The notes: generated by a model from the sequence alone, not told the origin. A stretch of DNA of 34,197 nucleotides from an uncultured Leucobacter sp. (GCA_945952575.1 CAMFIY010000002.1:1-34197); one strand, 5' to 3'. Numbered from the stretch's first letter, positions 18,448 to 27,735 are shown. Program-made: numbers and translations.

Positions 18448-18818
18448 GCGACACGAACGGGATCCCGAGCGCACCCGACGGGCCGCCGCCGGGAGCGCCC
18501 GGCTCGCCCGAGATGCCGATCGCGCCGCCGCCCGCCGCGACTCCCCCGCAGATGCCCGACTTCGGCGCAGCCAGGATGCCCGAGGAGGTGGCGGCGCCGA
18601 AGCCCATGAACGCGGCCGGTCGCACCGTGCTGATCCTGTGGATCGCGGTGGCGGCGGTGATCCTGGTCGCGGCCGTCTTCATCGCCAGCCAGGTGATCCA
18701 GGGCTTCAGCCAGTTCGGGCAGCCCGGGGGCGACGGATCGTCGTGCACCTTCACGGGCGAGCCGAGCGACCAGCAGATGCAGGACTGCCTCGACGGTATG
18801 GAGTCCTCGACCCCGTAG
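18444..18818 (+). CDS. Hypothetical proline-rich single-TM protein
   Basis: Pro-rich N-terminus, TM segment TVLILWIAVAAVILVAAVFIASQVI, short extracellular tail with two Cys. Confidence 0.7.
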   Translation: MSDTNGIPSAPDGPPPGAPGSPEMPIAPPPAATPPQMPDFGAARMPEEVAAPKPMNAAGRTVLILWIAVAAVILVAAVFIASQVIQGFSQFGQPGGDGSSCTFTGEPSDQQMQDCLDGMESSTP

Positions 18819-18978
18819 CCGCTCCCCCCTCAGCCGGGTGTACAGCCGAGCGGCCGAGTGCTAAGCTGTACAGGTTGTCTGCGCGCGGAGCGATCCGCTG
18901 TGCGCGCGGGAACGTGCATAAACACCCTCCTGCTGCAGAAATCCTGTGGCCGTATAGTCCGAAGGAGGTGGGTCAGTA

Positions 18979-19338
18979 ATGCATCCTTACGAACTCATGG
19001 TGATCCTCGATCCCGGTATCGACGAGCGCACCGTGGCACCCAGCATGGACAAGTTCCTCGGGGTCATCCGCAACGCGGGCGGCGAGATCGAGAACGTCGA
19101 CATCTGGGGCAAGCGCCGTCTCGCCTACGAGATCAAGAAGAACGCCGAGGGCATCTACGTCGTCGTGAACTTCACCGCGACCCCCGAGGCCACTGCCGAG
19201 CTCGACCGCCAGCTGGGCCTCAGCGAGGCCGTGCTCCGCACCAAGGTGCTGCGCGCCGACGAGCTCATCGCTCAGCGCGCCGCTCAGTCCAAGCGCGATC
19301 AGGCCAAGGCCGCTCGCGCTGCGAAGGTCGGCGCCTAA
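18979..19338 (+). CDS. rpsF: 30S ribosomal protein S6
   Basis: [36 protein letters not shown]. Confidence 0.97.
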   Translation: MHPYELMVILDPGIDERTVAPSMDKFLGVIRNAGGEIENVDIWGKRRLAYEIKKNAEGIYVVVNFTATPEATAELDRQLGLSEAVLRTKVLRADELIAQRAAQSKRDQAKAARAAKVGA

Positions 19339-19341
19339 CTC

Positions 19342-19875
19342 ATGGCCGGCGAGCCGCTGATCACCGTCGTCGGCAACCTCGTTGCCGATCCCGAGCCTCG
19401 CGTCAGCCAGGCCGGTAAGTCGTGGGTGACGTTCCGCATCGCCTCGACGCCGCGCGTGCGCGACCGCCAGTCCGGTGACTGGTCGGACGGCGAGCCGCTG
19501 TGGCTGGGTTGCCGTGCGTACGGCGAGTACGCCGACAACATCGCCTCGTCGCTGACGAAGGGCATGCGCGTCATCGTGCAGGGCCGTCTGACGCAGCGCA
19601 GCTACACCGACAACCAGGGCCAGCAGCGCACCTCGCTCGACCTCGAGGTCGAAGAGGTCGGGCCGTCGCTCCGATTCGCCACCGCATCGGTGACGCGCGG
19701 TCAGTCGCGCGGCCAGGGCGGCGGCTTCGGCGGCGGGCAGCCCTCGGGCCAGTCGAGCTGGGGCCAGTCGCAGTCCTCGCAGTCGGACAACCCCTGGGGC
19801 AGCTCGGGCGGCGGATCCGGCCAGAACTCCGGTGGCGATTTCGGCTCCGGATTCGACGACGAGCAACCCTTCTAA
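19342..19875 (+). CDS. ssb: Single-stranded DNA-binding protein
   Basis: ITVVGNLVADPEPRVSQAGKSWVTFRIAS; acidic C-terminal tip DDEQPF. Confidence 0.96.
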   Translation: MAGEPLITVVGNLVADPEPRVSQAGKSWVTFRIASTPRVRDRQSGDWSDGEPLWLGCRAYGEYADNIASSLTKGMRVIVQGRLTQRSYTDNQGQQRTSLDLEVEEVGPSLRFATASVTRGQSRGQGGGFGGGQPSGQSSWGQSQSSQSDNPWGSSGGGSGQNSGGDFGSGFDDEQPF

Positions 19876-19929
19876 CACTTTCCGCTCCCCCGAAGCCTCG
19901 GGCGGGGCAACATACGAAAAGAGACCAAC

Positions 19930-20190
19930 ATGGCAGGCAAGTCCAGCGGCGCAGGCCGCAAGCCGGGTCGGGGCAAGAACGCAAAGGCCCTCGCACCCGC
20001 GAAGAAGCAGACCGTCGGCGTCATCGACTACAAGGATGTCGCGACGCTCCGAAAGTTCATCTCTGAGCGCGGCAAGATCCGCGCCCGCCGCATCACCGGC
20101 GTGTCCGTGCAGGAGCAGCGACTGATCGCGAAGGCCGTGAAGAACGCCCGCGAGATGGCGCTCCTCCCCTACGCCGGTTCCGGCCGATAA
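19930..20190 (+). CDS. rpsR: 30S ribosomal protein S18
   Basis: [50 protein letters not shown]. Confidence 0.97.
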   Translation: MAGKSSGAGRKPGRGKNAKALAPAKKQTVGVIDYKDVATLRKFISERGKIRARRITGVSVQEQRLIAKAVKNAREMALLPYAGSGR

Positions 20191-20201
20191 GGAGTCGCAT
20201 C

Positions 20202-20651
20202 ATGGCGAAGATCATTCTGACCAACGAGGTCCTCGGCCTCGGTTCCGCCGGCGACGTCGTCGAGGTGAAGAACGGCTACGCGCGCAACTACCTGGTCCCC
20301 CAGGGGTACGCCGTGCACTGGACCCGTGGCGGCGAGGCCCAGGTCGCGCAGATCCGCAAGGCCCGCGAGGCCCGCGCACTCGCTTCGGTCGAGGACGCGC
20401 AGGCGCTCAAGGCCAAGCTGCAGGAGGGCAAGATCCGCCTGTTCGCGAAGTCGGGTGCTGAGGGCCGCCTGTTCGGCTCGGTCAAGCCGGCGGCCGTGGC
20501 GACCGCCGTCGCCGAGGCCGGCATCGGCCAGATCGACAAGCGCAAGATCACCCTGCCGACCATCAAGTCGACCGGTGAGTACCGCGCCACGGTCCACCTG
20601 CACGAGGGCGTCGATGCAGAGGTCACCCTTCAGGTGATCGCTCAGCGCTAA
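20202..20651 (+). CDS. rplI: 50S ribosomal protein L9
   Basis: [37 protein letters not shown]. Confidence 0.97.
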   Translation: MAKIILTNEVLGLGSAGDVVEVKNGYARNYLVPQGYAVHWTRGGEAQVAQIRKAREARALASVEDAQALKAKLQEGKIRLFAKSGAEGRLFGSVKPAAVATAVAEAGIGQIDKRKITLPTIKSTGEYRATVHLHEGVDAEVTLQVIAQR

Positions 20652-20694
20652 CGCGAGGTGCCTGCTCAGCGCTCACGCGTCTGAGCTCAGGATC

Positions 20695-20727
20695 ACGGGG
20701 CTCGGCCGTTCGGCCGGGCCCCGTTTT
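20695..20727 (+). terminator. Rho-independent terminator of the rpsF-rplI operon
   Basis: ACGGGGCTCGGCC GTTC GGCCGGGCCCCGT, 13-bp stem with one wobble pair, followed by TTTT. Confidence 0.88.
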
Positions 20728-20894
20728 CGCGTGCGCGGAGGGAGCCGACCCCGCCTTTTCGTGCGATCGCTCGATCGCCCGGCTCGTCGCACGGTGTTCA
20801 CTTCGGCTTCGAACGCGGCGTGTCGCGGCATCGGGATGTTCGATCCGGAGAAATATGCGCACGGGGCTTGACAAAGCGGGTGTCGATCCGGATT

Positions 20895-21088
20895 TTCTCC
20901 ACAGCCGAACCTGCCGCGGAAGCCTCAACTTGCACCTGAAACTTGAATAACTTCATACGTGTGGATTCGTAAAATTCCTGCTCAGAGCAGAATTATTTGA
21001 AAAACAGCGAAATTACTCCACAGGTTATCCCCAGAGCTGGGGAAAACTCGGGCCGGAAACCGGTCAGTTATCCACGAAGTTATCCACA
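20895..21088. promoter_or_regulatory. Cluster of DnaA-box-like 9-mers upstream of dnaB
   Basis: TTCTCCACA 20895-20903, TACTCCACA 21014-21022, TTATCCCCA 21025-21033, TTATCCACG 21068-21076, TTATCCACA 21080-21088. Confidence 0.7.
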
Positions 21089-21234
21089 GGCTCGTCTCTC
21101 ACGCTCCGGAGCGGGTTTGCCGCCGGACGAAGCGGGGGCATACCGTGAATGTCGGTGGTCCGGTGTCTGATCGGTAAACAGATATCACAGGCCGGGAACC
21201 ACCCTCGGTTCCGCAATTCGGAAGGAGTCTTTGC

Positions 21235-22617
21235 GTGTCGATCGCACATCTGGGAATCCCCGTCGCAGACGAAGGATTCGAAGAGGTCACACGAGGCTTC
21301 GAGCGGACGCCCCCATACGATCTTCTGGCCGAGCAGAGCGTGCTCGGCGGCATGCTGCTCTCGAAGGACGCGGTCGCCGATGTCACCGGCCTGCTGCGCG
21401 GGCCGGACTTCTACGTGCCGAAGCATGAGGTCATCTACGAGGCGATCCTCACGCTCTACTCGCAGGGCGAGCCCACCGACGCGATCACCGTCACCGACCA
21501 GCTGACGAAGACCGGCGATCTCCAGCGCGCCGGCGGCGCCGAGTACCTGCACACGGTCACGAGCATCGTGCCGACGGCGGCGAACGCCGGCTTCTACGCC
21601 GACATCGTGGCCGAGAAGGCGCTGCTGCGACGTCTGGTCGAGGCCGGCACGCGGATCACCCAGATGGGCTACGCGGGCGAGGGCGAGGCCATCGACCTCG
21701 TCAACAACGCGCAAGCCGAGATCTATGCCGTGACCGGTGCCGAGCAGGCCGACGATTACGTGCCGCTCTCGACCGCCGTCCAGGCAGCGGTCGAGGAGAT
21801 CGAGAAGGCCCAGATGCACGACGGCGGAATGCTGGGCGTGCCGACCGGGTTTCAGGAGCTCGACGAGAGGACCAACGGCTTCGCTCCCGGCCAGATGATC
21901 ATCATCGCGGCGCGACCCGCCATGGGCAAGTCGACGCTCGCACTCGACGTCGCTCGCGCGGCCTCGGTGGGCGCCGGCCAGACCGCCGTCTTCTTCTCGC
22001 TCGAGATGGGGCGCGCCGAGATCGCGATGCGCCTGCTCTCTGCCGAGGCGAGCATTCCGCTCCAGACGCTGCGCAAGGGCGCACTCGACCAGCGCGACTT
22101 CCAGAAGCTCGCGGTCACGCAGGCGCGCATCAACGAGGCGCCGCTCTTCATCGACGACAGCCCGAACCTCACCCTGGTCGAGATCCGGGCCAAGTGCCGG
22201 CGACTCAAGCAGCGGCACAACCTCAAGATGGTGGTCATCGACTACCTGCAGCTGCTCTCCTCGGGCAAGAAATCCGAGAGCCGCCAGCAGGAGGTCAGCG
22301 AGTTCTCGCGCGCGCTCAAGCTGCTGTCGAAGGAGCTCGAGGTGCCCGTGGTCGCGCTGTCGCAGCTCAACCGTGCGTCCGAGCAGCGGGCGGACAAGAT
22401 GCCGGCCATCAGCGATCTGCGCGAGTCGGGCTCGCTGGAGCAGGACGCCGACGTCGTGATCCTGCTGCATCGCGAGTCCACCTACGAGAAGGAGAATCCG
22501 CGGGCGGGGGAGGCGGACCTCATCATCGCCAAGCAGCGCAACGGCCCCACCGGCACGGTGACCGTCGCGTTCCAGGGCCACTACTCGCGCTTCCAGGACA
22601 TGCCGAGCGGGATGTAG
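21235..22617 (+). CDS. dnaB: Replicative DNA helicase (intein-free)
   Basis: PPYDLLAEQSVLGGMLLSKDA, AARPAMGKSTLALDVARAA, VVIDYLQLLSSGKKSESRQQEVSEFSRALK; GTG start. Confidence 0.96.
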   Translation: MSIAHLGIPVADEGFEEVTRGFERTPPYDLLAEQSVLGGMLLSKDAVADVTGLLRGPDFYVPKHEVIYEAILTLYSQGEPTDAITVTDQLTKTGDLQRAGGAEYLHTVTSIVPTAANAGFYADIVAEKALLRRLVEAGTRITQMGYAGEGEAIDLVNNAQAEIYAVTGAEQADDYVPLSTAVQAAVEEIEKAQMHDGGMLGVPTGFQELDERTNGFAPGQMIIIAARPAMGKSTLALDVARAASVGAGQTAVFFSLEMGRAEIAMRLLSAEASIPLQTLRKGALDQRDFQKLAVTQARINEAPLFIDDSPNLTLVEIRAKCRRLKQRHNLKMVVIDYLQLLSSGKKSESRQQEVSEFSRALKLLSKELEVPVVALSQLNRASEQRADKMPAISDLRESGSLEQDADVVILLHRESTYEKENPRAGEADLIIAKQRNGPTGTVTVAFQGHYSRFQDMPSGM

Positions 22618-22748
22618 CGGGGCGGAGAACGCCGAGATCCGGAGATCCGCCGAAATTCGGATCGTTCGCGGGCGGATCCTCCGAGTCTCGACGGATCTCC
22701 GAATCCGAGTCGCAGGCCCGATAGGCGCACGGTCGCGCCCGGGGCGGG

Positions 22749-23420
22749 TCAGCGGGGATCCGAACTCCATTCCTGTGCATGCAGGCGCTCGATCCCGTCG
22801 AGCAGCAGGTCCAGGGCGAAGACGAACTCCGCGTCCTCGTCGCACGCCGCGCCGGCGTGGGGGGCCGTCGTCGCCATGCGGATGATCGCCGGATAGGCCT
22901 GTGCATACCCCGTCATGGCCGCCGCGCGGGCCTCGGGATCCGAGGGCACCTCGGGCATCGGCAGGACATCGCGGGGCAGACCCCACATCCGGGTGCTCAG
23001 TGCGTGCATGGCGTGATGCACGAGATCGGCGGAGAGACCGCCGGCGAACATCGCCGCCATGAGCGCATCCATGTGCGCCAGCACGCGCGGCGTGGCGAGG
23101 GGGCGCGACTCGATGGCCTCGCGAGCCCAGGGATGCGCGGCGAGGAGCCTCCGGGCGGCGAGGATCCGTGCCCGCACCGACTCCGCCCAACCGGCCGCGG
23201 TTTCGGGGGCGGCGATGCCCTCCAGGATCTGGTCGAGCATCTCGTCGACGAGCTGGGAGCGGTGCGCCACATGCTTGTAGAGCGCCATCGGTGTGACTCC
23301 GAGCGCCTCGGCGACGCGCCGCATGCTCATGGCGTCGAGCCCGTGCGCGTCGGCCAATTCGATCGCCGCCGTCACCACCCGCGCTCGATCCAGGGGTGCG
23401 CGAGCGGCCGGGCTTGACAT
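22749..23420 (-). CDS. TetR family transcriptional regulator
   Basis: N-terminal HTH: RVVTAAIELADAHGLDAMSMRRVAEALGVTPMALYKHVAHRSQLVDEMLD; start MSSPAAR at 23420. Confidence 0.92.
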   Translation of the reverse strand: MSSPAARAPLDRARVVTAAIELADAHGLDAMSMRRVAEALGVTPMALYKHVAHRSQLVDEMLDQILEGIAAPETAAGWAESVRARILAARRLLAAHPWAREAIESRPLATPRVLAHMDALMAAMFAGGLSADLVHHAMHALSTRMWGLPRDVLPMPEVPSDPEARAAAMTGYAQAYPAIIRMATTAPHAGAACDEDAEFVFALDLLLDGIERLHAQEWSSDPR

Positions 23421-23470
23421 GTATACAGCGTACACCTACGCTGAGTCGCAGTTCAGTGTACGCCGTATAC
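23421..23470. promoter_or_regulatory. Twin dyad operator: GTATACAGCGTACAC (23421-23435) and GTGTACGCCGTATAC (23456-23470)
   Basis: Two 15-bp dyads of form GTRTAC-N3-GTAYAC in the divergent intergenic region. Confidence 0.8.
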
Positions 23471-23487
23471 CTCAGAGGAAGCGACCC

Positions 23488-24114
23488 ATGACACACAGCC
23501 GACGACAGCACGCCCGTGCAACGGGGGTCCTCTATCTCGTCACGCACGTGACCTCGGTGCTCGCCGTCGTCGCCTACGGCGCCGGAACCCTCACGCTCGG
23601 CGTGGCGCTCGAATTCGCGCTCGCGATCGGCTGCGCCGGCACCGGCGTCCTCCTGTGGATGCTCCTGCACGAACTCGCCCCGGCGCGCGCGGCCGCCTTC
23701 GCGCTCCTGCGAGGCGTCGAGGCCTCGGTCATCATCGCCGGTGCGCTGCCGATGCTGGCGCTGCACTGGGGCGGGGGAGCGGCCGGCCTCAGCGCCGAGG
23801 CGGCGACCGATCTGCACACGGCCGCATTCCTGCTCGGGCAGGGGCTGGTGATCAGCGTCAACACGATCGTCCTCGGCTGGGCGCTCTGGGGCGCCCGGAT
23901 CCTCCCGCGCCCGCTCGCCGGCCTGGGGCTCGCCGGCGGCGGCATCGTGCTCGTCAGCAACCTCGCGCAACTCGGCGGCCTCATCCCGCTGAACGGGACG
24001 CTCGCAGGGCTCGGCGCGATCCCGGTCTTCGCGTTCGAGCTGTGGCTCGCAATCCACCTGATCGTCCGGGGCGTGCGCACCCCGGAGCGCACCCCGGTGT
24101 TGCCCGCCGCGTGA
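23488..24114 (+). CDS. DUF4386-like multi-pass membrane protein
   Basis: RQHARATGVLYLVTHVTSVLAVVAYG with multiple hydrophobic segments; divergent from tetR. Confidence 0.75.
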   Translation: MTHSRRQHARATGVLYLVTHVTSVLAVVAYGAGTLTLGVALEFALAIGCAGTGVLLWMLLHELAPARAAAFALLRGVEASVIIAGALPMLALHWGGGAAGLSAEAATDLHTAAFLLGQGLVISVNTIVLGWALWGARILPRPLAGLGLAGGGIVLVSNLAQLGGLIPLNGTLAGLGAIPVFAFELWLAIHLIVRGVRTPERTPVLPAA

Positions 24115-24135
24115 GTTGAGAGCAGACTGGGCTGG

Positions 24136-24164
24136 GAGCCCGTGTCGCACGGCGAGACGGGCTC
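24136..24164. terminator. Inverted repeat GAGCCCGT ... ACGGGCTC, possible terminator or leader hairpin
   Basis: 8-bp perfect arms, 13-nt loop, no T-tract. Confidence 0.4.
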
Positions 24165-24206
24165 GCGCACGCTCCCGCCGACGCGAAAGATGAAAGAGGA
24201 TCAACG

Positions 24207-25403
24207 ATGAGCCACTTCGACCCGACCAAGCTCCCCGCACTCGACCCGACCGACCCGGCGTCGCTCGACGACCTGCTGAGCGAGGACGAGAAGATGATCC
24301 GCGGCGCCGTGCGGCAGATGCTGGATCAGCGCGTCGACCCGTACATCGCCGAGTGGTTCGAGAACGGCGGGATCCCGAACATCCGGGAGCTGACGAAGGA
24401 GCTCGGCGCGCTGGGCTTGCTCGGCATGCACCTCGAGGGCTATGGCTGCGCGGGCATGAGCGCCACCGAGTACGGCCTCGCGTGCCTCGAGCTCGAGGCC
24501 AGCGACTCGGGGCTGCGATCGCTCGTCTCGGTGCAGGGCTCACTGGCGATGTTCGCGATCTGGCGCTGGGGCTCGGAGGAGCAGAAGCAGCAGTGGTTGC
24601 CCGGCATGGCGGCGGGGGGGCTGATCGGCTGCTTCGGGCTGACCGAGCCCGACGTCGGGTCCGACCCGGGCAGCATGAAGACCCATGCGCGCCGCGACGG
24701 CGCCGATTGGGTGCTGAACGGGAACAAGATGTGGATCTCGAACGCCCCGTACGCCGATGTGGCCGTGGTGTGGGCGCAGACCGAGGAGGGGGTGCGCGGC
24801 TTCGTCGTGCCGACGAGCACGCCGGGCTTCTCGGCGCCCGAGATCAAGCACAAGATGTCACTGCGCGCGTCGGCGACGGGGGAGCTGGTGCTCGACAACG
24901 TGCGGCTGCCGGAGTCGGCGATGCTGCCCGAGGCGCGCGGTCTCAAGGGGCCGCTGGCCTGCCTCAACGAGGCGCGCTACGGGATCGTCTGGGGCGCGAT
25001 GGGGGCGGCGCGCTCGAGCCTGGAGGCGGCGCGGCGCTATGCGATGGAGCGGATCCAGTTCGGGAAGCCGATCGGCGCCTTCCAGCTGACGCAGCAGAAG
25101 CTCGCCGACATGACCCTCGAATACGTGAAGGGCTACCTGCTGGCGATCCACCTCGGGCGGCGCAAGGACAAGGATCTGCTGCGACCCGAGCAGGTGAGCA
25201 TCGGCAAGCTGAACAATGTGCGCGAGGCGCTCGAGATCTGCCGCACCGCTCGCACGATCCTGGGGGCGAACGGCATCTCGCTCGAGTACCCGGTGATCCG
25301 GCACGCGAACAATCTGGAGTCGGTGCTGACCTACGAGGGCACCGTCGAGATGCACACGCTCGTGCTCGGCCAGGTGCTCACAGGGGAGGCGGCGTTCCGC
25401 TGA
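24207..25403 (+). CDS. Acyl-CoA dehydrogenase, glutaryl-CoA dehydrogenase-like
   Basis: GCFGLTEPDVGSDPGSMKTHARRDGADWVLNGNKMWISNA, RIQFGKPIGAFQLTQQKLADM, YEGTVEMHTLVLGQVLTG. Confidence 0.9.
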   Translation: MSHFDPTKLPALDPTDPASLDDLLSEDEKMIRGAVRQMLDQRVDPYIAEWFENGGIPNIRELTKELGALGLLGMHLEGYGCAGMSATEYGLACLELEASDSGLRSLVSVQGSLAMFAIWRWGSEEQKQQWLPGMAAGGLIGCFGLTEPDVGSDPGSMKTHARRDGADWVLNGNKMWISNAPYADVAVVWAQTEEGVRGFVVPTSTPGFSAPEIKHKMSLRASATGELVLDNVRLPESAMLPEARGLKGPLACLNEARYGIVWGAMGAARSSLEAARRYAMERIQFGKPIGAFQLTQQKLADMTLEYVKGYLLAIHLGRRKDKDLLRPEQVSIGKLNNVREALEICRTARTILGANGISLEYPVIRHANNLESVLTYEGTVEMHTLVLGQVLTGEAAFR

Positions 25404-25417
25404 GCGCGGCGCACTCG

Positions 25418-25437
25418 CGCGGGCGGAACCGCCCGCG
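25418..25437. terminator. Hairpin CGCGGGCGG-AA-CCGCCCGCG after the acyl-CoA dehydrogenase gene
   Basis: 9-bp perfect palindromic arms 14 bp after the stop codon; no T-tract. Confidence 0.55.
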
Positions 25438-25495
25438 AGGTTCTCAGCCCCGAGGCCGGTAGACTGGATCAGTCTGAGGAAGGGGGCCGTGCGGC

Positions 25496-26089
25496 ATGGC
25501 TGAAGCGCTGAGCGATGCGACGCTTCCGGCGACCGTCGATCCCCGATCCCTGCGCACCGCGCGCATCCTGCGTGCGGGCGCGCTGCTGGTGACCGGTCTC
25601 GTGATCACGTTCACGGCGCCGCTGCATCAGCAGGTCGAGTTCGACCGCTGGCTGCTCCTCGTCGGCTTCGTGCTGATCGGCTTCGCCACGATCGTCGAGT
25701 ACATCGCGCTTCGCAGCACCCCGGCCAGCCGCCTCCTGGCCGTCCGGGGAGGCCTGGCCATCGCGGCCGCCTTCGCGAGCGTCCTCGCCGACGGCTCGAC
25801 CGGCCTCGCCTGGGTGATCGCCGTCTGGGCGGCCCTGACCGCGCTGACGACGCTCACGCGCACCGGGCTCGGCGGGCAGCCCCGTTCCGTCGGCCTGCCC
25901 TCGGCGCTGCTCGACGCGGGCCTCGTGGCCGCCGCGCTGCTCACGCGCGCGGATCCGGTCGCGATGATCGGCTTCTTCGGCGCCTATGCGGTGATCCGCA
26001 GTGTTTTCCTGGGCATCTCCGCGTTCGACGGGCGCAGCTCGTCCGGGGAGCGCCAACCGCTCCCCAGCGCCGCCGCCGACACCATCTGA
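25496..26089 (+). CDS. Hypothetical multi-pass membrane protein
   Basis: Several hydrophobic segments; no recognised family. Confidence 0.7.
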   Translation: MAEALSDATLPATVDPRSLRTARILRAGALLVTGLVITFTAPLHQQVEFDRWLLLVGFVLIGFATIVEYIALRSTPASRLLAVRGGLAIAAAFASVLADGSTGLAWVIAVWAALTALTTLTRTGLGGQPRSVGLPSALLDAGLVAAALLTRADPVAMIGFFGAYAVIRSVFLGISAFDGRSSSGERQPLPSAAADTI

Positions 26090-26103
26090 ATCGAAAGCAC
26101 AGC

Positions 26104-26391
26104 ATGACCGACCCCACTCAGCCAGAAGAGCAGCCTGACGTCACCCCCTCGCGGCGTGACCGACTGCGCCCGCTCGAACTCCTGAGTTTCGCGGGGATCC
26201 TGGCCGCGTTCGCCGGACTGGTCGTCCTGCTCGTGACCCGCGACCTCCTCAGGTTCGGGATCGCCGCGGTCGTCGCCTTCATCGTCGCGCTGCTCGTTCT
26301 CGCACTTCTCGGCCTCGGCGGAAAGCCGAGCAAGGAGGATCTGGAGGCCCGCAAGGACCTGCAGGATCCCGGCGCCGAGAACTGGCACTAA
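26104..26391 (+). CDS. Small two-TM membrane protein
   Basis: LLSFAGILAAFAGLVVLLV and IAAVVAFIVALLVLALLGL TM segments. Confidence 0.7.
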   Translation: MTDPTQPEEQPDVTPSRRDRLRPLELLSFAGILAAFAGLVVLLVTRDLLRFGIAAVVAFIVALLVLALLGLGGKPSKEDLEARKDLQDPGAENWH

Positions 26392-26407
26392 CGTTCGCCG
26401 GCCGCGA

Positions 26408-26905
26408 CTAGCGCGGTCGTCGCGCCCAGGCGCGAGCGTCGCGGCTGGACAACGCCAGGAGTACCAGGATGTCGAGCGCGAGGGTGAGCAGAGTCGTCCG
26501 GATCGTGATCTGCTCGCCGAGCGCGAAGTAGCCGATGGCCGCGGTCGCGATGCTGAGCGTCAGGACGCTCATCGCGACCACGCGGGCGAAATTGCCTCCC
26601 CGCCAGATGCGCCAGGCGAACAGCGCCAGGACCAGCGAGCTCAGGGCGCTGAAGGTCGCGACGATCCAGTAGAAGATCTCTGCCGAGATTCCCTCGAGGT
26701 CGAGCTCCGATCGGAGCTCCGGCCACGCAAGCGAGAATCCCAGGAACCACAGCAGTCCGGCCACTGCGCGTCCGAGCACCAGAGCGGCACCGAGCGCCGT
26801 CGTGCCGGGCCTGCGCGCGTCCGGGCGCGCCGGCGTCTCGCGCTCGGCGAACGAGTGCACCGCCTCGGCCGAGGCGCGTTTGCGGGGGAGTGGGAGCTCA
26901 GCCAT
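26408..26905 (-). CDS. Hypothetical multi-pass membrane protein
   Basis: Four hydrophobic segments; overlaps the upstream gene by 8 bp. Confidence 0.7.
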   Translation of the reverse strand: MAELPLPRKRASAEAVHSFAERETPARPDARRPGTTALGAALVLGRAVAGLLWFLGFSLAWPELRSELDLEGISAEIFYWIVATFSALSSLVLALFAWRIWRGGNFARVVAMSVLTLSIATAAIGYFALGEQITIRTTLLTLALDILVLLALSSRDARAWARRPR

Positions 26906-27734
26906 GAGACCTCCTCGACGTCACCCGCCGCAGATCGATGACGGGCAGGTCCCCATCGGTGCGCACGCTGTCTCCACCGCCGTTGCGGGAGTGGTAGCCG
27001 GTCGAGAAGTCCGAGATCACCTGCACCGAGACGGCGGCGTCGCCGGCGCCGAGCGACGCCACGATGAAGTCGCGCTCGATATCGATGTCGGTGTCGATCC
27101 GGTGCGTGATCTGCAGGGTGAACAGCGACAGCCCGACCGCGCGATCGAAGGTGCCGGCGGCCAGCCAATCCACTCGTGTCCCGCCGGGGAGCAGCCAGCC
27201 ATCCGGAGTCCGCCAGAAGCGCACGTGGTGGCGCTTCGCGGGATTGCCGGAGACCTCCTGCTGATAGGCGAAGTCCTGCTTCCGGCCGAACAGGAAGAGG
27301 GGGCTCACCGGCGCCTCGTGATAGCTGCGGCGTGTGAGCGTCGAGGTGACGATGCGCCAGGAACTGCGCGGGGTGACGGGGTCGGCCAGGGTCCATCCGG
27401 CGGTGCGCAGGGCCGCGTGCACCTGGTCCTCGTCGCCGAGCAGCGCGAGATTGACCGGGTCGCCGAGCAGCCCATCGCTCGTTCGAGTCCGGCCGATGAA
27501 GTAGTCGGGCACGTAGATGCCCGTCAGCACGCGATGGATCCGGGGGAGTACGAGGTAGGCGAGCAAGCCCCAGAAGAGCACCAGCATCCCGATACCCCAC
27601 CAGCCGAGGCTGAAGCTCTCGGACAGCACGAGCCACGCGAGCCAGATCGCCGAGAGGCCGGCGAAGACGAAGAAGAACTCGTCGAGGGCGGCGAGCAGCG
27701 AGAAGCGGCCCTTCCGTGCACCCGCCGCGGTCAT
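26898..27734 (-). CDS. LssY C-terminal domain-like membrane protein
   Basis: Two N-terminal TMs, then DPVNLALLGDEDQVHAALRTAGWTLADPVT...PVSPLFLFGRKQDFAYQQE...KRHHVRFWRTPDGW. Confidence 0.75.
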   Translation of the reverse strand: MTAAGARKGRFSLLAALDEFFFVFAGLSAIWLAWLVLSESFSLGWWGIGMLVLFWGLLAYLVLPRIHRVLTGIYVPDYFIGRTRTSDGLLGDPVNLALLGDEDQVHAALRTAGWTLADPVTPRSSWRIVTSTLTRRSYHEAPVSPLFLFGRKQDFAYQQEVSGNPAKRHHVRFWRTPDGWLLPGGTRVDWLAAGTFDRAVGLSLFTLQITHRIDTDIDIERDFIVASLGAGDAAVSVQVISDFSTGYHSRNGGGDSVRTDGDLPVIDLRRVTSRRSHG

Positions 27735-27735
27735 G

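Noticed and set aside
20728-21234. Second replication origin upstream of dnaB
   Set aside because: DnaA-box-like sites are present but no DnaA-trio adjoins them; kept only as a regulatory or titration hypothesis.
21235-22617. Intein in dnaB
   Set aside because: The coding sequence is continuous at normal length and the Walker A region is uninterrupted.
21064-24543. 1159-aa minus-strand ORF across dnaB, the tetR/DUF4386 region and gcdH-like gene
   Set aside because: Shadow ORF spanning several recognised genes and intergenic regions; no domain seen.
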